In this document: positions 26,237-35,107 of the stretch, piece by piece
How positions within the stretch are numbered: position 1 is the first letter of the stretch
How the letters are laid out: each line of letters begins with the position of its first letter
DNA from: Okeania sp. SIO3I5
GTDB taxonomy: Bacteria; Cyanobacteriota; Cyanobacteriia; Cyanobacteriales; Microcoleaceae
NCBI RefSeq assembly: GCF_010672085.1
Contig: NZ_JAAHHT010000067.1
Location: 1 to 40,334 of the forward strand
Direction: 5' to 3'
Length of the DNA: 40,334 bases
Position numbers and translations under genes: made by a program
The notes under the pieces: generated by a model
Told to the model about the DNA's origin: nothing
The model's database searches: none
Seen by the model: only the letters and a program-made list of their open reading frames with translations

Positions 26237-26941
26237 ATGGTTTTAACAGCCCAACAATTAGAGGCAATAATGCCAGATGCTACTCAACTAGAAAGCGATG
26301 AACCGGAAATGGAAAGCTCTCAACACTATACCCAACTCATGTTGCTAGTTATTTGTCTCGAATGGTTGTGGCGCAATAAAAATGATTACTTTATTGGTGC
26401 CAACTTGACTATTTTTTACAGTCGCCAACATCTAAAAACTAAGGAATTTCGCGGTCCTGATTTTTTCTTAGTCAAGGATACCCAGAAGCAACCCCGGAAG
26501 TCATGGGTAGTTTGGGAAGAAAACGGTAGATATCCCAATTTAATAATAGAGTTACTATCAGACTCTACCGCTAGAGTCGATCGCAACTTTAAAAAACAGT
26601 TATATCAAAACAACTTCCGCACCCCAGAATATTTTTGGTTTGACCCCGAAACTCTGGAGTTTATGGGATTTTGCTTAAAACAAAATGGTTATGAAGAAAT
26701 TCAACCGAATCAGGAAGGTTGGCGTTGGAGTCAAGAATTAGAATTATATTTAGGGGTAGATGGAGGTGAACTGCGTTACTTTACTGCCGACGGTAAACGA
26801 GTGCCGACTCCCGAGGAGTCAGCAGAAAAAGCTATTACTCGAATGCTCAAATTAGGATTGAGTTTAGAGGTAATTGCTGAATCTTTAGATTTGCCTTTGT
26901 CTGTTGTTCAACAAATAGCTAATTCGGCTAATAATAATTAG
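26237..26941 (+). CDS. Uma2 (DUF820) family nuclease-like protein, copy 3 (coil deleted)
   Basis: At 234 residues this is the shortest copy. The nuclease residues (P74-D75, E105, FKKQLY lysines) are intact, but the Ala/Gln coil is almost absent: VPTPEESAEKAITRMLKLGL joins the domains directly. The C-terminal segment has diverged slightly (LEVIAESLDLP). The stop codon TAG lies in the duplicated TAATTA target of a MITE inserted exactly there; other copies have the same TAATTAG, so the protein end is unaffected but the gene's normal 3' tail and hairpin are displaced. Confidence 0.88.
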   Translation: MVLTAQQLEAIMPDATQLESDEPEMESSQHYTQLMLLVICLEWLWRNKNDYFIGANLTIFYSRQHLKTKEFRGPDFFLVKDTQKQPRKSWVVWEENGRYPNLIIELLSDSTARVDRNFKKQLYQNNFRTPEYFWFDPETLEFMGFCLKQNGYEEIQPNQEGWRWSQELELYLGVDGGELRYFTADGKRVPTPEESAEKAITRMLKLGLSLEVIAESLDLPLSVVQQIANSANNN

Positions 26942-27203
26942 GGCTTGCTGAAAAAGTATTTTTGCTGTTTCTAGTAGTCAGTAGGTAGGGACGTTGCATG
27001 CAACGTCCGTACGGAGTCAGGAGAAATAGGAATTTTAGAGGAGATAGTCGGAAAAATTGTCCCTCAATTTTTCTGCCATAATCATCCCAAAATACTAGCT
27101 TTTTGGCGCTAAAAGCTCAAAAAGCTGGTACTTTTTCAGGACTAAAAAATGGTATAACCTTTACCTGTCAATGCTTTGATATTTAATCAGCAAGCCCTAA
27201 TTA
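26935..27203. mobile_element. MITE, TAATTA-GGGCTTGCTGA family, copy 3
   Basis: Ends GGGCTTGCTGAAAAAGTA and TCAGCAAGCCC, flanked on both sides by TAATTA. The uninterrupted Uma2 copies read AATAATAATTAGATAACT at this place, and here TAATTAGA resumes after the element, proving TAATTA as the duplicated target. The core carries the GTAGGGACGTTGCATGCAAC palindrome and GGAGTCA. Confidence 0.88.
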
Positions 27204-27322
27204 GATCGGGATTTAGGCAAATTCTTAGACAACGAGCTATTCGTAGGTGGGCGAGTGCCATTCGCCCCTACAGAATTAGTCAATCCTTTCCCTAAAAGGG
27301 AGACGTAATTATCAATTATCCA

Positions 27323-30300
27323 TTATCTATTATCCACTGCTCCCAATGCTTTGAGGCTGTCTTTTTGGGCGTTGCTTAATCCTGTGACTCCGGTAATGTT
27401 GGCGTTTTCATAAGGTCTGGGTACTCTCAGGGTTTTGATGCACTCTCCTGTTTTGATGTTCCAGAGTTTAATTGTTTCGTCGGCGCTACTGCTGGCAAGA
27501 ATTTGACCGTCGGGGTGGAATGCTACTGCTAATACCCAACTTTGATGCCCGCTAAAGGTGGCGTAGGGTTCGTGGGTGTTAACGTTCCACAAGCGCACGG
27601 TGTAGTTTTCTGATCCATTGGCCAATAGTTGACCGTCTGGACTGAAGGCAATTGAATAATGCCATACTTGTTGACCTTCAAAAACCGCGAGGCATTCTTG
27701 GGTGCTAAAATTCCACAAACGAGCTGTTTTGTCACGGCTGCTAGTTGCTAATAGCTTACCATCAGGGCTGAAAGTAACTGACACAATCTCTGCTTGATGT
27801 CCTTGGAAACTGCTTAGATTTTCATCTGTCTCAATGTCCCACAATTGAACAATAGGCTCAACTCCACCAACAGCTATTTTCTTACTATCTGGGCTGATGG
27901 CAATTGCAAAAACTTTCGATTTGTAGTGGCTGGGTAAAGTTTTCCGTTGCTGCTTTGTCTTGACATCCCACAACTTTATAGAGCGAGACTCTCCAGCACT
28001 AATCAATAAGCTGCTGTCAGGAGTAAAAGCAATAGAATGTACTACGTCTGTATATCCACTCAAAGTTGTTAAATATTCCCTGGTAGTCACATTCCATAAC
28101 TTAACAGTAAAATCGAAACTTCCACTAGCTAGAGTTTTACCATCAGGACTAAAAGCAACTGATTGCACACGCTCCTGATGTTTCTGGAAATTTGCTACTA
28201 TTTTCTCCTCTTTTATATTCCAAAGTTTCACCGTATAGTCATCACTACCACTAGCTAAGGTCTTGCCATCAGGACTAAAAGCAATTGAGCGAATCCAATT
28301 TCCCCAACCTCCTAGAGTATTTTGGAGTTTTAGGTTATCAATATTCTCAAGACTATACAAATTTACTTTGTTATCACTAGCACTACTGGCTAAAATCTTT
28401 CCATCAGGACTAAAAGCAACCTGATGCAGCCAAGAGGTATGTTCTCGTAAAGTATTAAGTAGTTGTGGGCGATCGCTATGGCTAACATCCCATAATTTTG
28501 CAGTTAGATCGCCACTGCCACTGGCAAGCATTTTTCCATCTGCGGAAAAAGCTAGCCCTCTTACTAGATTATCATGGGCAGGAATAGTAACAGCCAGGGA
28601 AATATTTTTGATATCTCTAATATCCCAAAGTTTAATAGTAAAGTCAAGACTACCACTTGCCAAGATTTTACCATCGGGTCTAAAAGCAATAGTGCGGACT
28701 GCTTCTTCATGTCCTGATAAAGTGGCTAAACATTCACCATTATTGACACTCCATAGCTTGATGTTTCTATCTTGGCTAGCAGTTGCTAAAATTTCTCCAC
28801 TTGGACTAAACACTACTTTGTTTATCCAACTTGTATGTCCTTGTAAGATAGCTAAATATTTGCCATCGCTAAGATTCCATAATTTGATTGTCCCATCTAT
28901 GCTACCAGTAGCTAAGAGTTGGATATTTGCACTCAAGGCAGTAGCTTTTATAGATTCAGAATCTATTAGTAAACTTCTCAAACATTTACTGCTTACCAAG
29001 TTCCAAAATTTTACTGTTTTGTCAGAACTAGCGCTAACTAGAGTTTGACCATCCGCAGAAAATTTTACGGTTTTGATCGCATTGGTATGACCTTCCCAAG
29101 TCAAAACTTTTTTACCATCGGCAACTTGCGACAAATGAATTTTGCCAGACTCATCCCCCGTTGCCAGGAGTTTACTATCGGGAGTAAAAGCTAAAGACCT
29201 AACTATACCCAGAGACTCCAGAAAAATAGAATCAGCCAGATTTGCCTCAGTCAAATTAACATCCTGCAAGCTTGCACCTACAAAATTAGCTCCCAAAATG
29301 ACAGTCTGACTCAAATCGCAACCCTCCAAAGCAGCATTATTGCTTTTCACTAACAAAGTTGCAGCATTGCCACCCACATAACCAACCTCGTCAACTGTTT
29401 TCCCTCGCGTCGCTTCCACAACTTCCCGTAACTTCTGGCAGGTTTGCGCTGCCGTTGTTTCCCTAGAAAGCATTGGTAACAACAAATCCAGAACCGCTTT
29501 CGCCAGAGGCATCTCTCCAAAAGTGGTACGCAAACGCTCCAGAGATTCTCTAGAAAAAGTTTTTAGAGGAGGCGCAACAGAAAGAACCTTCCCCTGAGCA
29601 TCCACTTCCCGCTGGAAATAATTAGACCAAGTGTACTCCTGGGCAGTTGCCTCTGTGTTGACATAAGACTGCGCCGCTGCAACTTCCACAAAATCTGGAG
29701 GCAATACCCCCAACTCGGCAGCAAACTTATAGGCAACAAAAAACTCTAACAACGAACGATGCGCCGGACTGTAATCCCCATCCTCATTGCGGATCAACAT
29801 TGTCTGACCCATCATGTCAAAATGCCAGTGGTCTAAATCTTTTTGTTCTTCGACTTTGCTTCCAAACAAACGGCGAATGCGGTCTGGAAATTCCCGATAG
29901 TTGAGACTCATCTTGTCACTAGATAACATTTCCCAAGAAAGTTCGCAAAGAAAATACAACTTATCCGCTAGAGAAGTAAAAGTCCGCCCTTCTTTAATAT
30001 CTCGTTCCATCTTGTGTTTCACCGCATACAAATAAAGCCGTGCCAAGTCGATCGCTTTCCCTGCTTCTATATCTGGCAGCGCCTCCAGAATTAACTCGCT
30101 CATCACCGGACGGCGAGCTAAATCTAATAATTGAGAATTACCCATCACTTTTTCCACCGTTGCGGGTTCAGTCTGAAAGGAAAGTACCTGACGAATTTGG
30201 TCGTCGTTAAATTTTTTCAGTTCCAACACTTCAAACTGTGGAGGTTCCCCAGTCAAGTTAGCCACAGAAGCTTGCAACTCGGCATTTAGTAAAGCGCGAC

Positions 30301-31525
30301 CTTCCTTAGCTTCGGGAAAATGCTCGGTGCGACAAGTGAGAATCACCTTAGCTCCGGGCACCACCGTTTGTGCTAACTCCCAAAAATTATTAATCATCTT
30401 TTGCCGATCTACCTTAGCTGCCATCTCGTCAAAACCGTCAAAAATTACCAACAACTTACCCATGCGGTTGAGCAGTTCAAAAGCAGAATAACCAGGCAGT
30501 GGAATTTCGTGTTGCCGGAAAAAGAACTCCGAAAACAGAGATTTCATATTAACTGCCTTAGCATAGTCCCGCAACAAGATAACTAGAGGCAAGCGCGGAC
30601 GTTCCACCCCTCGCTTTTTAGCATCCAAATAGCGCTGCAACTGTTCCCAAGCGTAGTGAAACACAAACCAAGTTTTGCCAGTACCGAACTCGCCCAAAAC
30701 CGAAAGATGTTTTTTCGCCGGATCGCCCTGCCATCGATCAACATAACCATCTATCCAGCCATCATCTTCATCGTAGTGACTCACTCCGATTTTTTGTTTA
30801 GTGTTGGGGTCAACCTCTGCCTTGCTACAACCGAGGGGCACATATTTAACATCCATACCCCGCTGTTTGACTTGTTCCTCCAACCACTGACAATAACGAC
30901 TAAAGTCCGCTTCTTGGTCTATGAGTTCGTCAAAAGTGTAGCAAAATAAGTTTTGGTTTTCTGGCTTTTTGACTTCATCGCGAGCAGCTTTACTAATACG
31001 AAAAACTGCCACTAACCAACCCTCATCCGTTCTTTCGTTAATTACAGACTGACGCAAAGCATTTAGTTCCCAAGGTTCTGCCTCCCCTTCCACTCCTCGA
31101 ACCAGGATGCGATCGTATCCGCGACGAGTTTTAATTTTGATAATCCATTCAAACCACCTTTTACCTTTTTTCTCCTCACGGTGGTAGTCTGTAAACTCGT
31201 AGCCAAGAATTTCAAACCATTCTTTCATCTGTTTCGGTAGGAGGAAATTGTGGCGATCGCTATCTCGTTTAATTTCAGCTTCTACAACCAATCGAAAATT
31301 CTTATTAGTGACTTTTTGCCCGCATAAATCTCCCAGTATTTTCCATAATTTAGCTGCTTCCAGTTTGATATTTCCCTCAGTAGAATATATTTTTAGTGCA
31401 ATTTCTTTATATTTTTCACCTTCCCAAGCCAAGCAAAAAATACTTTTTTGCAAGTCGCTCAAACTTTTTTCTTTTTGGTTAAAATATTGATTATTTACAA
31501 ATTCAAAAGCTGTTTCTCTGTTCAT
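27323..31525 (-). CDS. NACHT-type NTPase with N-terminal HTH-like domain and 14 WD40 repeats
   Basis: This 1400-residue STAND-type signalling ATPase is of the class that includes bacterial NLR-like defence proteins. In order: residues 1-80 ([10 protein letters not shown] ... [20 protein letters not shown]) resemble the helical N-terminal domain of cyanobacterial vWA-MoxR-associated/NACHT proteins; 100-220 is a mixed domain ([20 protein letters not shown]) that may be a degenerate restriction-endonuclease-like fold; Walker A GEFGTGKT at 278-285; Walker [11 protein letters not shown] at 358-367; then helical NACHT parts, a short pentapeptide stretch ([19 protein letters not shown]) and 14 WD40 units, enough for two seven-bladed propellers. 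The first ATG, 31525, begins at the conserved domain; the open frame extends to a TTG at 31597. It stands alone, convergent with Uma2 copy 3. Confidence 0.88.
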   Translation of the reverse strand: MNRETAFEFVNNQYFNQKEKSLSDLQKSIFCLAWEGEKYKEIALKIYSTEGNIKLEAAKLWKILGDLCGQKVTNKNFRLVVEAEIKRDSDRHNFLLPKQMKEWFEILGYEFTDYHREEKKGKRWFEWIIKIKTRRGYDRILVRGVEGEAEPWELNALRQSVINERTDEGWLVAVFRISKAARDEVKKPENQNLFCYTFDELIDQEADFSRYCQWLEEQVKQRGMDVKYVPLGCSKAEVDPNTKQKIGVSHYDEDDGWIDGYVDRWQGDPAKKHLSVLGEFGTGKTWFVFHYAWEQLQRYLDAKKRGVERPRLPLVILLRDYAKAVNMKSLFSEFFFRQHEIPLPGYSAFELLNRMGKLLVIFDGFDEMAAKVDRQKMINNFWELAQTVVPGAKVILTCRTEHFPEAKEGRALLNAELQASVANLTGEPPQFEVLELKKFNDDQIRQVLSFQTEPATVEKVMGNSQLLDLARRPVMSELILEALPDIEAGKAIDLARLYLYAVKHKMERDIKEGRTFTSLADKLYFLCELSWEMLSSDKMSLNYREFPDRIRRLFGSKVEEQKDLDHWHFDMMGQTMLIRNEDGDYSPAHRSLLEFFVAYKFAAELGVLPPDFVEVAAAQSYVNTEATAQEYTWSNYFQREVDAQGKVLSVAPPLKTFSRESLERLRTTFGEMPLAKAVLDLLLPMLSRETTAAQTCQKLREVVEATRGKTVDEVGYVGGNAATLLVKSNNAALEGCDLSQTVILGANFVGASLQDVNLTEANLADSIFLESLGIVRSLAFTPDSKLLATGDESGKIHLSQVADGKKVLTWEGHTNAIKTVKFSADGQTLVSASSDKTVKFWNLVSSKCLRSLLIDSESIKATALSANIQLLATGSIDGTIKLWNLSDGKYLAILQGHTSWINKVVFSPSGEILATASQDRNIKLWSVNNGECLATLSGHEEAVRTIAFRPDGKILASGSLDFTIKLWDIRDIKNISLAVTIPAHDNLVRGLAFSADGKMLASGSGDLTAKLWDVSHSDRPQLLNTLREHTSWLHQVAFSPDGKILASSASDNKVNLYSLENIDNLKLQNTLGGWGNWIRSIAFSPDGKTLASGSDDYTVKLWNIKEEKIVANFQKHQERVQSVAFSPDGKTLASGSFDFTVKLWNVTTREYLTTLSGYTDVVHSIAFTPDSSLLISAGESRSIKLWDVKTKQQRKTLPSHYKSKVFAIAISPDSKKIAVGGVEPIVQLWDIETDENLSSFQGHQAEIVSVTFSPDGKLLATSSRDKTARLWNFSTQECLAVFEGQQVWHYSIAFSPDGQLLANGSENYTVRLWNVNTHEPYATFSGHQSWVLAVAFHPDGQILASSSADETIKLWNIKTGECIKTLRVPRPYENANITGVTGLSNAQKDSLKALGAVDNR

Positions 31526-31599
31526 TTTTTTTATAAACTGTAATTTATTGGCAACTATTATATTTTCTTCTACTAGCAAATGCCAGCTTTTTATCAAAA

Positions 31600-31850
31600 T
31601 TCTAACTTTTCCTAACTTTTTTAATAGGCATATATACCGTTTCTCTGTTGGATGAGGTACACCTACGATCCCCCTAAATCTCCCTTGAAAAGGGGGACTT
31701 TGAAGTTCTAACTTTTTCTAACTTTTTCAATAGGCATATATAGCGTTTCTCTGTTGGATGAGGTACACCTACGATCCCCCTAAATCCCCCTTGAAAAGGG
31801 GGACTTTGAATCCCCCTAAATCCCCCTTGAAAACGGGGACTTTGAAGTTC
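31600..31850. repeat. two tandem copies of a 120-bp block directly upstream of the NACHT gene
   Basis: Both copies contain TAGGCATATATA, CGTTTCTCTGTTGGATGAGG and TACACCTACGATCCCCCTAA, followed by a CCCCCTTGAAAAGGGGGACT hairpin (a third hairpin follows at 31810-31842). They begin about 75 bases before the chosen start codon, so they may contain duplicated regulatory sequence. Confidence 0.75.
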
Positions 31851-32161
31851 CCCCCTTAAGAAGCTATCCCTTATAAGGAACTCTTGAAACCCTTGTGGGA
31901 GGGTGGGGAGGAGGGGGAGGAAGAATTCTGTCTACATTGATAAAAAAGTGTATTGAAAAATACTCTTTTCTCCTGAAAAAGCCGATTCAAGACTTCAACA
32001 TAACTTGTCTATGTTGTCAAGTTTTATGTTAAGAAAGATGTTTATAAAGCATAGCTTAAGAAGGGAGGTTAGGGGGGATCGAACATCTATACCTCACAGA
32101 TTAAAGAATTGCTATATCAGAAATTTAAAGTCATAATACTTATAATTAAAGCTCAAAGCTC

Positions 32162-32300
32162 TTCAACAATGAATAATGAATAATGAATAATGAATAATGA
32201 ATAATTACCTCTCCTTGAAAAGAAGAGGATTGACTCGAAGGAAAATTTTTATTTATTACCCCCTTAAAAGGGGAGACTTTAAACCAAAATTTTTCGGTAA
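32162..32300. mobile_element. MITE, TTACCG family, copy 3 (inverted)
   Basis: It is read inverted relative to copies 1 and 2: TTCAACAATGAATAATGAAT, five AATAATG heptamers, CTCTCCTTGAAAAGAAGAGG, CCCCTTAAAAGGGG and finally AAAATTTTTCGGTAA. The heptamer differs from the AATTATT type seen in the other two copies. Confidence 0.75.
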
Positions 32301-32324
32301 AACAAAAACTAACTCTAACCTCTA

Positions 32325-33336
32325 ACGTTTTCTAACTATTAAAACTCAATTATTCCCTAAAGTTGAGATGACAAAATAAATTGCTCAGTGAGGTGATCGC
32401 TAGATAGATATCTTACCATAATACTAACTAAAACTAACTCTAAGTTTTCACATTTTCTAACTATTAAAAATAAATTATTTCCTAAGATTTAGATGACAAA
32501 AAAAAACTCAGTGAGGCGATCGCTAGATAGATATCTTGCCATACTACCAATTAAAACTAACTCAAACCTCTAACGTTTTCTAACTATTAAAACTCAATTA
32601 TTCCCTATATAGTAGAGGGCGAATGCCATTCGCCCCTACATAAGGTGTCTGGTTTCGTATTTTGCCTAAGTCCTGTATTACAAAATAAATCGCTAAGTGA
32701 GGCGAGCGCTAGATAGATATCTTGCCCTACTACTAACTCAAACTAACTCAAATTCTTCACGTTTTCTAACTATTAAAACTCAATTATTCCCTAAAGTGGA
32801 GATAACAAAATAAATCGCTAAGTGAGGCGATCTCTAGATATGTATCTTGATCTATTACTAACTCAAACTAACTCTAACCTCTAACGTTTTCTAACCATTA
32901 AAACTCAATTATTCCCTAAAATAGATGTTACAAAATAAATCGCTAAGTGAGGCGATCGCTAGATAGATATCTTGCCCTACTGCTAATTAAAAACAACTCT
33001 AACCTCTAACGTTTTCTAACTATTAAAACTCAATTATTCCCTAAAGTGGAGATAACAAAATAAATCGCTAAGTGAGGCGATCTTTAGATAGATATCTTGC
33101 CCTACTACTAACTAAAACTAACTCTAACCTCTAAGGTTTTCTCACCATTAAAACTCAATTATTCCCTAAAGTGGAGATAACAAAATAAATCGCTAAGTGA
33201 GGCGATCGCTAGATAGATATCTTGCCCTACTACTAACTAAAACTAACTCAAATTATTCACGTTTTCTAACTATTAAAACTCAATTATTCCCTAAAATTGA
33301 GATAACAAACAAAATCGCTAAGTGAGGCGATCGCTT
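32325..33336. repeat. eight-copy tandem array, 125-bp unit with HIP1 site
   Basis: GTGAGG(C/T)GATCGC-type sequence recurs at 32389, 32511, 32697, 32822, 32947, 33072, 33197 and 33322. The period is exactly 125 bp in the last five intervals, 122 in the first, and 186 in the second, where a fragment with GGGCGAATGCCATTCGCCC is inserted. Each unit runs AACTCAATTATTCCCTAAAG, AAATCGCTAAGTGAGGCGAT, CGCTAGATAGATATCTTGCC, then CTAACT-rich sequence ending CTAACGTTTTCTAACTATT. There is no ORF. Both ends show more divergence than the middle, as expected for an array homogenised by unequal exchange. Confidence 0.9.
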
Positions 33337-33396
33337 GAGGGTTCAACTAATCGTTTAGTTGAATCGAAATGTCTAATAAAATATGGAGATGCAAAA

Positions 33397-33753
33397 ATGA
33401 AAGGTATTAATAAAAAACTGTTAGCAGCTTCTTTATTATCTGTTGTGTTGCTAACTTGTAAATTAGCTAAACTAGATCGATCTAGTAAGACTCTACGTTG
33501 CGCAACCGGAAGCACTAATGAACAAATAGAAAATCAAGTAAGTTTCAATCCTTCAACAACAACTACGGAGCATGACAAATCTTGGAAAGACGACACTTAT
33601 CATCTGGGCAAAGTTTGTCAAACATCCTGGTTTCGGTACTTGGTTAGGATATTGTGTTCGCTCTTGCAAGACAGAAACCAGAAGGCAAAAGGCGAAAGGC
33701 AGAAAACAGAAGAAAAGAAACTGACAGGTTCAAAACCTTTAAGCGATCGCTGA
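33397..33753 (+). CDS. hypothetical short exported protein, probably a truncated remnant
   Basis: ATGAAAGGTATTAATAAAAA at 33397 is preceded by GGAGATGCAAAA and encodes a plausible signal peptide, MKGINKKLLAASLLSVVLLT, with a following Cys. The 118-codon frame then runs through sequence duplicated near 25067-25260 that lacks coding character and ends in GCGATCGC-rich DNA. I do not recognise it. Most likely the 5' end of a secreted-protein gene is fused to unrelated sequence. Confidence 0.35.
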   Translation: MKGINKKLLAASLLSVVLLTCKLAKLDRSSKTLRCATGSTNEQIENQVSFNPSTTTTEHDKSWKDDTYHLGKVCQTSWFRYLVRILCSLLQDRNQKAKGERQKTEEKKLTGSKPLSDR

Positions 33754-33887
33754 TTTACCAAAATAATTGGGTTTAGAGCAAGGACTTTTAAGGCGAAATG
33801 TTTTTGGAACTGGGCATAAATCCCCGTTACAAAAACAACTTCTGACTTCTGACTTATAACTTCTGACTTCGTTAACGTGCTATAATC

Positions 33888-33896
33888 TCAATTATA
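33888..33896 (+). promoter_or_regulatory. extended -10 promoter of Uma2 copy 4
   Basis: TGCTATAAT, wholly identical with the box before copy 2, lies here with the same leader ATCTATTAATTGTAAGGTG to the ATG at 33922. Upstream, a 140-bp piece including GACTTCT heptamers replaces the sequence found before copy 2. Confidence 0.65.
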
Positions 33897-33921
33897 TCTA
33901 TTAATTGTAAGGTGAAAATCA

Positions 33922-34719
33922 ATGGTTTTAACTGCCCAACAATTAGAGGCAATAATGCCCGATGCTACTCAACTAGAAAGCGACGAACCCGAAATGGAAA
34001 GCTCTCAACACTATGCCCAACTCATGTTGCTAGTTACTTGTCTGGAATGGTTATGGCGCAATAAAAATGATTACTTTATTGGTGCCAACTTGACTATTTT
34101 TTACAGTCGCCAACATCTAAAAACTAAGGAATTTCGCGGTCCTGATTTTTTCTTAGTCAAGGATACCCAGAAGCAACCCCGGAAGTCATGGGTAGTTTGG
34201 GAAGAAAACGGTAGATATCCCAATTTAATAATAGAGTTACTATCAGACTCTACCGCTAGAGTCGATCGCAACTTAAAAAAACAGCTATATCAAAACAACT
34301 TCCGTACCCCAGAGTATTTTTGGTTTGACCCCGAAAATATGGAATTTATGGGATTTTGCTTAAAACAAAATGTTTATGAAGAAATTCAACCGAATGAAAA
34401 AGGTTGGCGTTGGAGCCAAGAATTAGAATTATATTTAGGAGTAGATGAAGGTAAACTGCGTTACTTTACTGCCAACGGTGAACGAGTGCCAACTCCCCAG
34501 GAGTCAGCGATACAAGAAAAATTTAAAGCTCAAGAAGCTTTTGCCGATGGTCAACAAGTTGGTGAAGAAATTGGAGAACAAAGAGGCCAACAGAAAGCCA
34601 AGCAAGAAGCAGTTGCTCGAATGCTCAAATCAGGATTGAGTCTAGAATTAATTGCTGAATATTTAGATTTGCCTTTGTCGGTTGTTCAACAAATAGCTAA
34701 TTCTGCTAATAACAACTAG
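33922..34719 (+). CDS. Uma2 (DUF820) family nuclease-like protein, copy 4
   Basis: This 265-residue copy is closest to copies 2 and 3. P74-D75, E105 and the KKQLY lysines are present. Copy-specific changes are PENMEFMG, KQNVYEEIQPNEKGW and a coil of intermediate length (ESAIQEKFKAQEAFADGQQV, then GEEIGEQRGQQKAKQEAVA). The C-terminal segment is intact. It has its own TATAAT promoter and AAGGTG ribosome site, and is followed by the conserved 3' tail with hairpin. It lies 7 kb from the others, beyond the NACHT gene. Confidence 0.88.
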   Translation: MVLTAQQLEAIMPDATQLESDEPEMESSQHYAQLMLLVTCLEWLWRNKNDYFIGANLTIFYSRQHLKTKEFRGPDFFLVKDTQKQPRKSWVVWEENGRYPNLIIELLSDSTARVDRNLKKQLYQNNFRTPEYFWFDPENMEFMGFCLKQNVYEEIQPNEKGWRWSQELELYLGVDEGKLRYFTANGERVPTPQESAIQEKFKAQEAFADGQQVGEEIGEQRGQQKAKQEAVARMLKSGLSLELIAEYLDLPLSVVQQIANSANNN

Positions 34720-34815
34720 ATAACTTCAGAAATTCTGGCTAACTTGGCTACAGAATATTTTTGATAAATCATTCAATTTTATTTGTAGGGTGCGAACGAC
34801 GGTTCGCCCCTACTT

Positions 34816-34961
34816 ACAGCGCTTTTCAGTTGAGTAGACCACTAAATTCATTGTTAGGAGTCAGGAGTCAGGAGTCAGGAGTTAGGAGTTAGGAGTCAGG
34901 AGTCAAGAGTTAGGAGTGAAGAGTCAGTATCATTGTGGTTTATTCATATGAAAACCGCTGT
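34816..34961. mobile_element. MITE, ACAGCGCTTTTCA family, copy 2
   Basis: Left end ACAGCGCTTTTCAGTTGAGT then AGACCAC; right end GTGGTTTATTCATATGAAAA then CCGCTGT. About nine GGAGTCA/GGAGTTA heptamers (34857-34925) fill the core. Confidence 0.8.
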
Positions 34962-35000
34962 CAAAAAATTAGACAGGAAGTTGAAGGGGGGAATTTGGTT

Positions 35001-35100
35001 AGGACTTAGGCAAAGAAACCGGGTTTTTAGGATAAATCGTTGTTTTGGCAATAAATATCTACGAAAAAACCCGGTTTCTGGGTTGATCTGCGTAAGTCCT
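35001..35100 (+). mobile_element. MITE, AGGACTTACGC family, copy 3, just past cpeY
   Basis: Starts AGGACTTAGGCAAAGAAACC and ends CTGCGTAAGTCCT. The core has GATAAATCGTTGTTTTGGCA between mirrored CCGGGTTT/AAACCCGG blocks. It matches copy 4 in the opposite orientation. Confidence 0.85.
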
Positions 35101-35107
35101 GTTGGCA

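Larger units (their letters stand above)
31526..32324. other. spacer upstream of the NACHT gene
   Basis: No gene is seen. It contains two tandem copies of a block of about 120 bp (31600-31830) and a TTACCG MITE (32162-32300). Between them lie hairpins such as CCCCCTTGAAAAGGGGGA and plain AT-rich DNA. Confidence 0.65.
34720..35107. other. spacer with two MITEs
   Basis: It holds the Uma2 3' tail, the ACAGCGCTTTTCA-family MITE and an AGGACTTACGC MITE that ends eight bases from the cpeY stop codon. No gene. Confidence 0.75.

Noticed and set aside
32325-33336. Regular repeats as a CRISPR array
   Set aside because: The whole 125-bp unit is repeated without unique spacers, the period is too long, and no cas gene is nearby.
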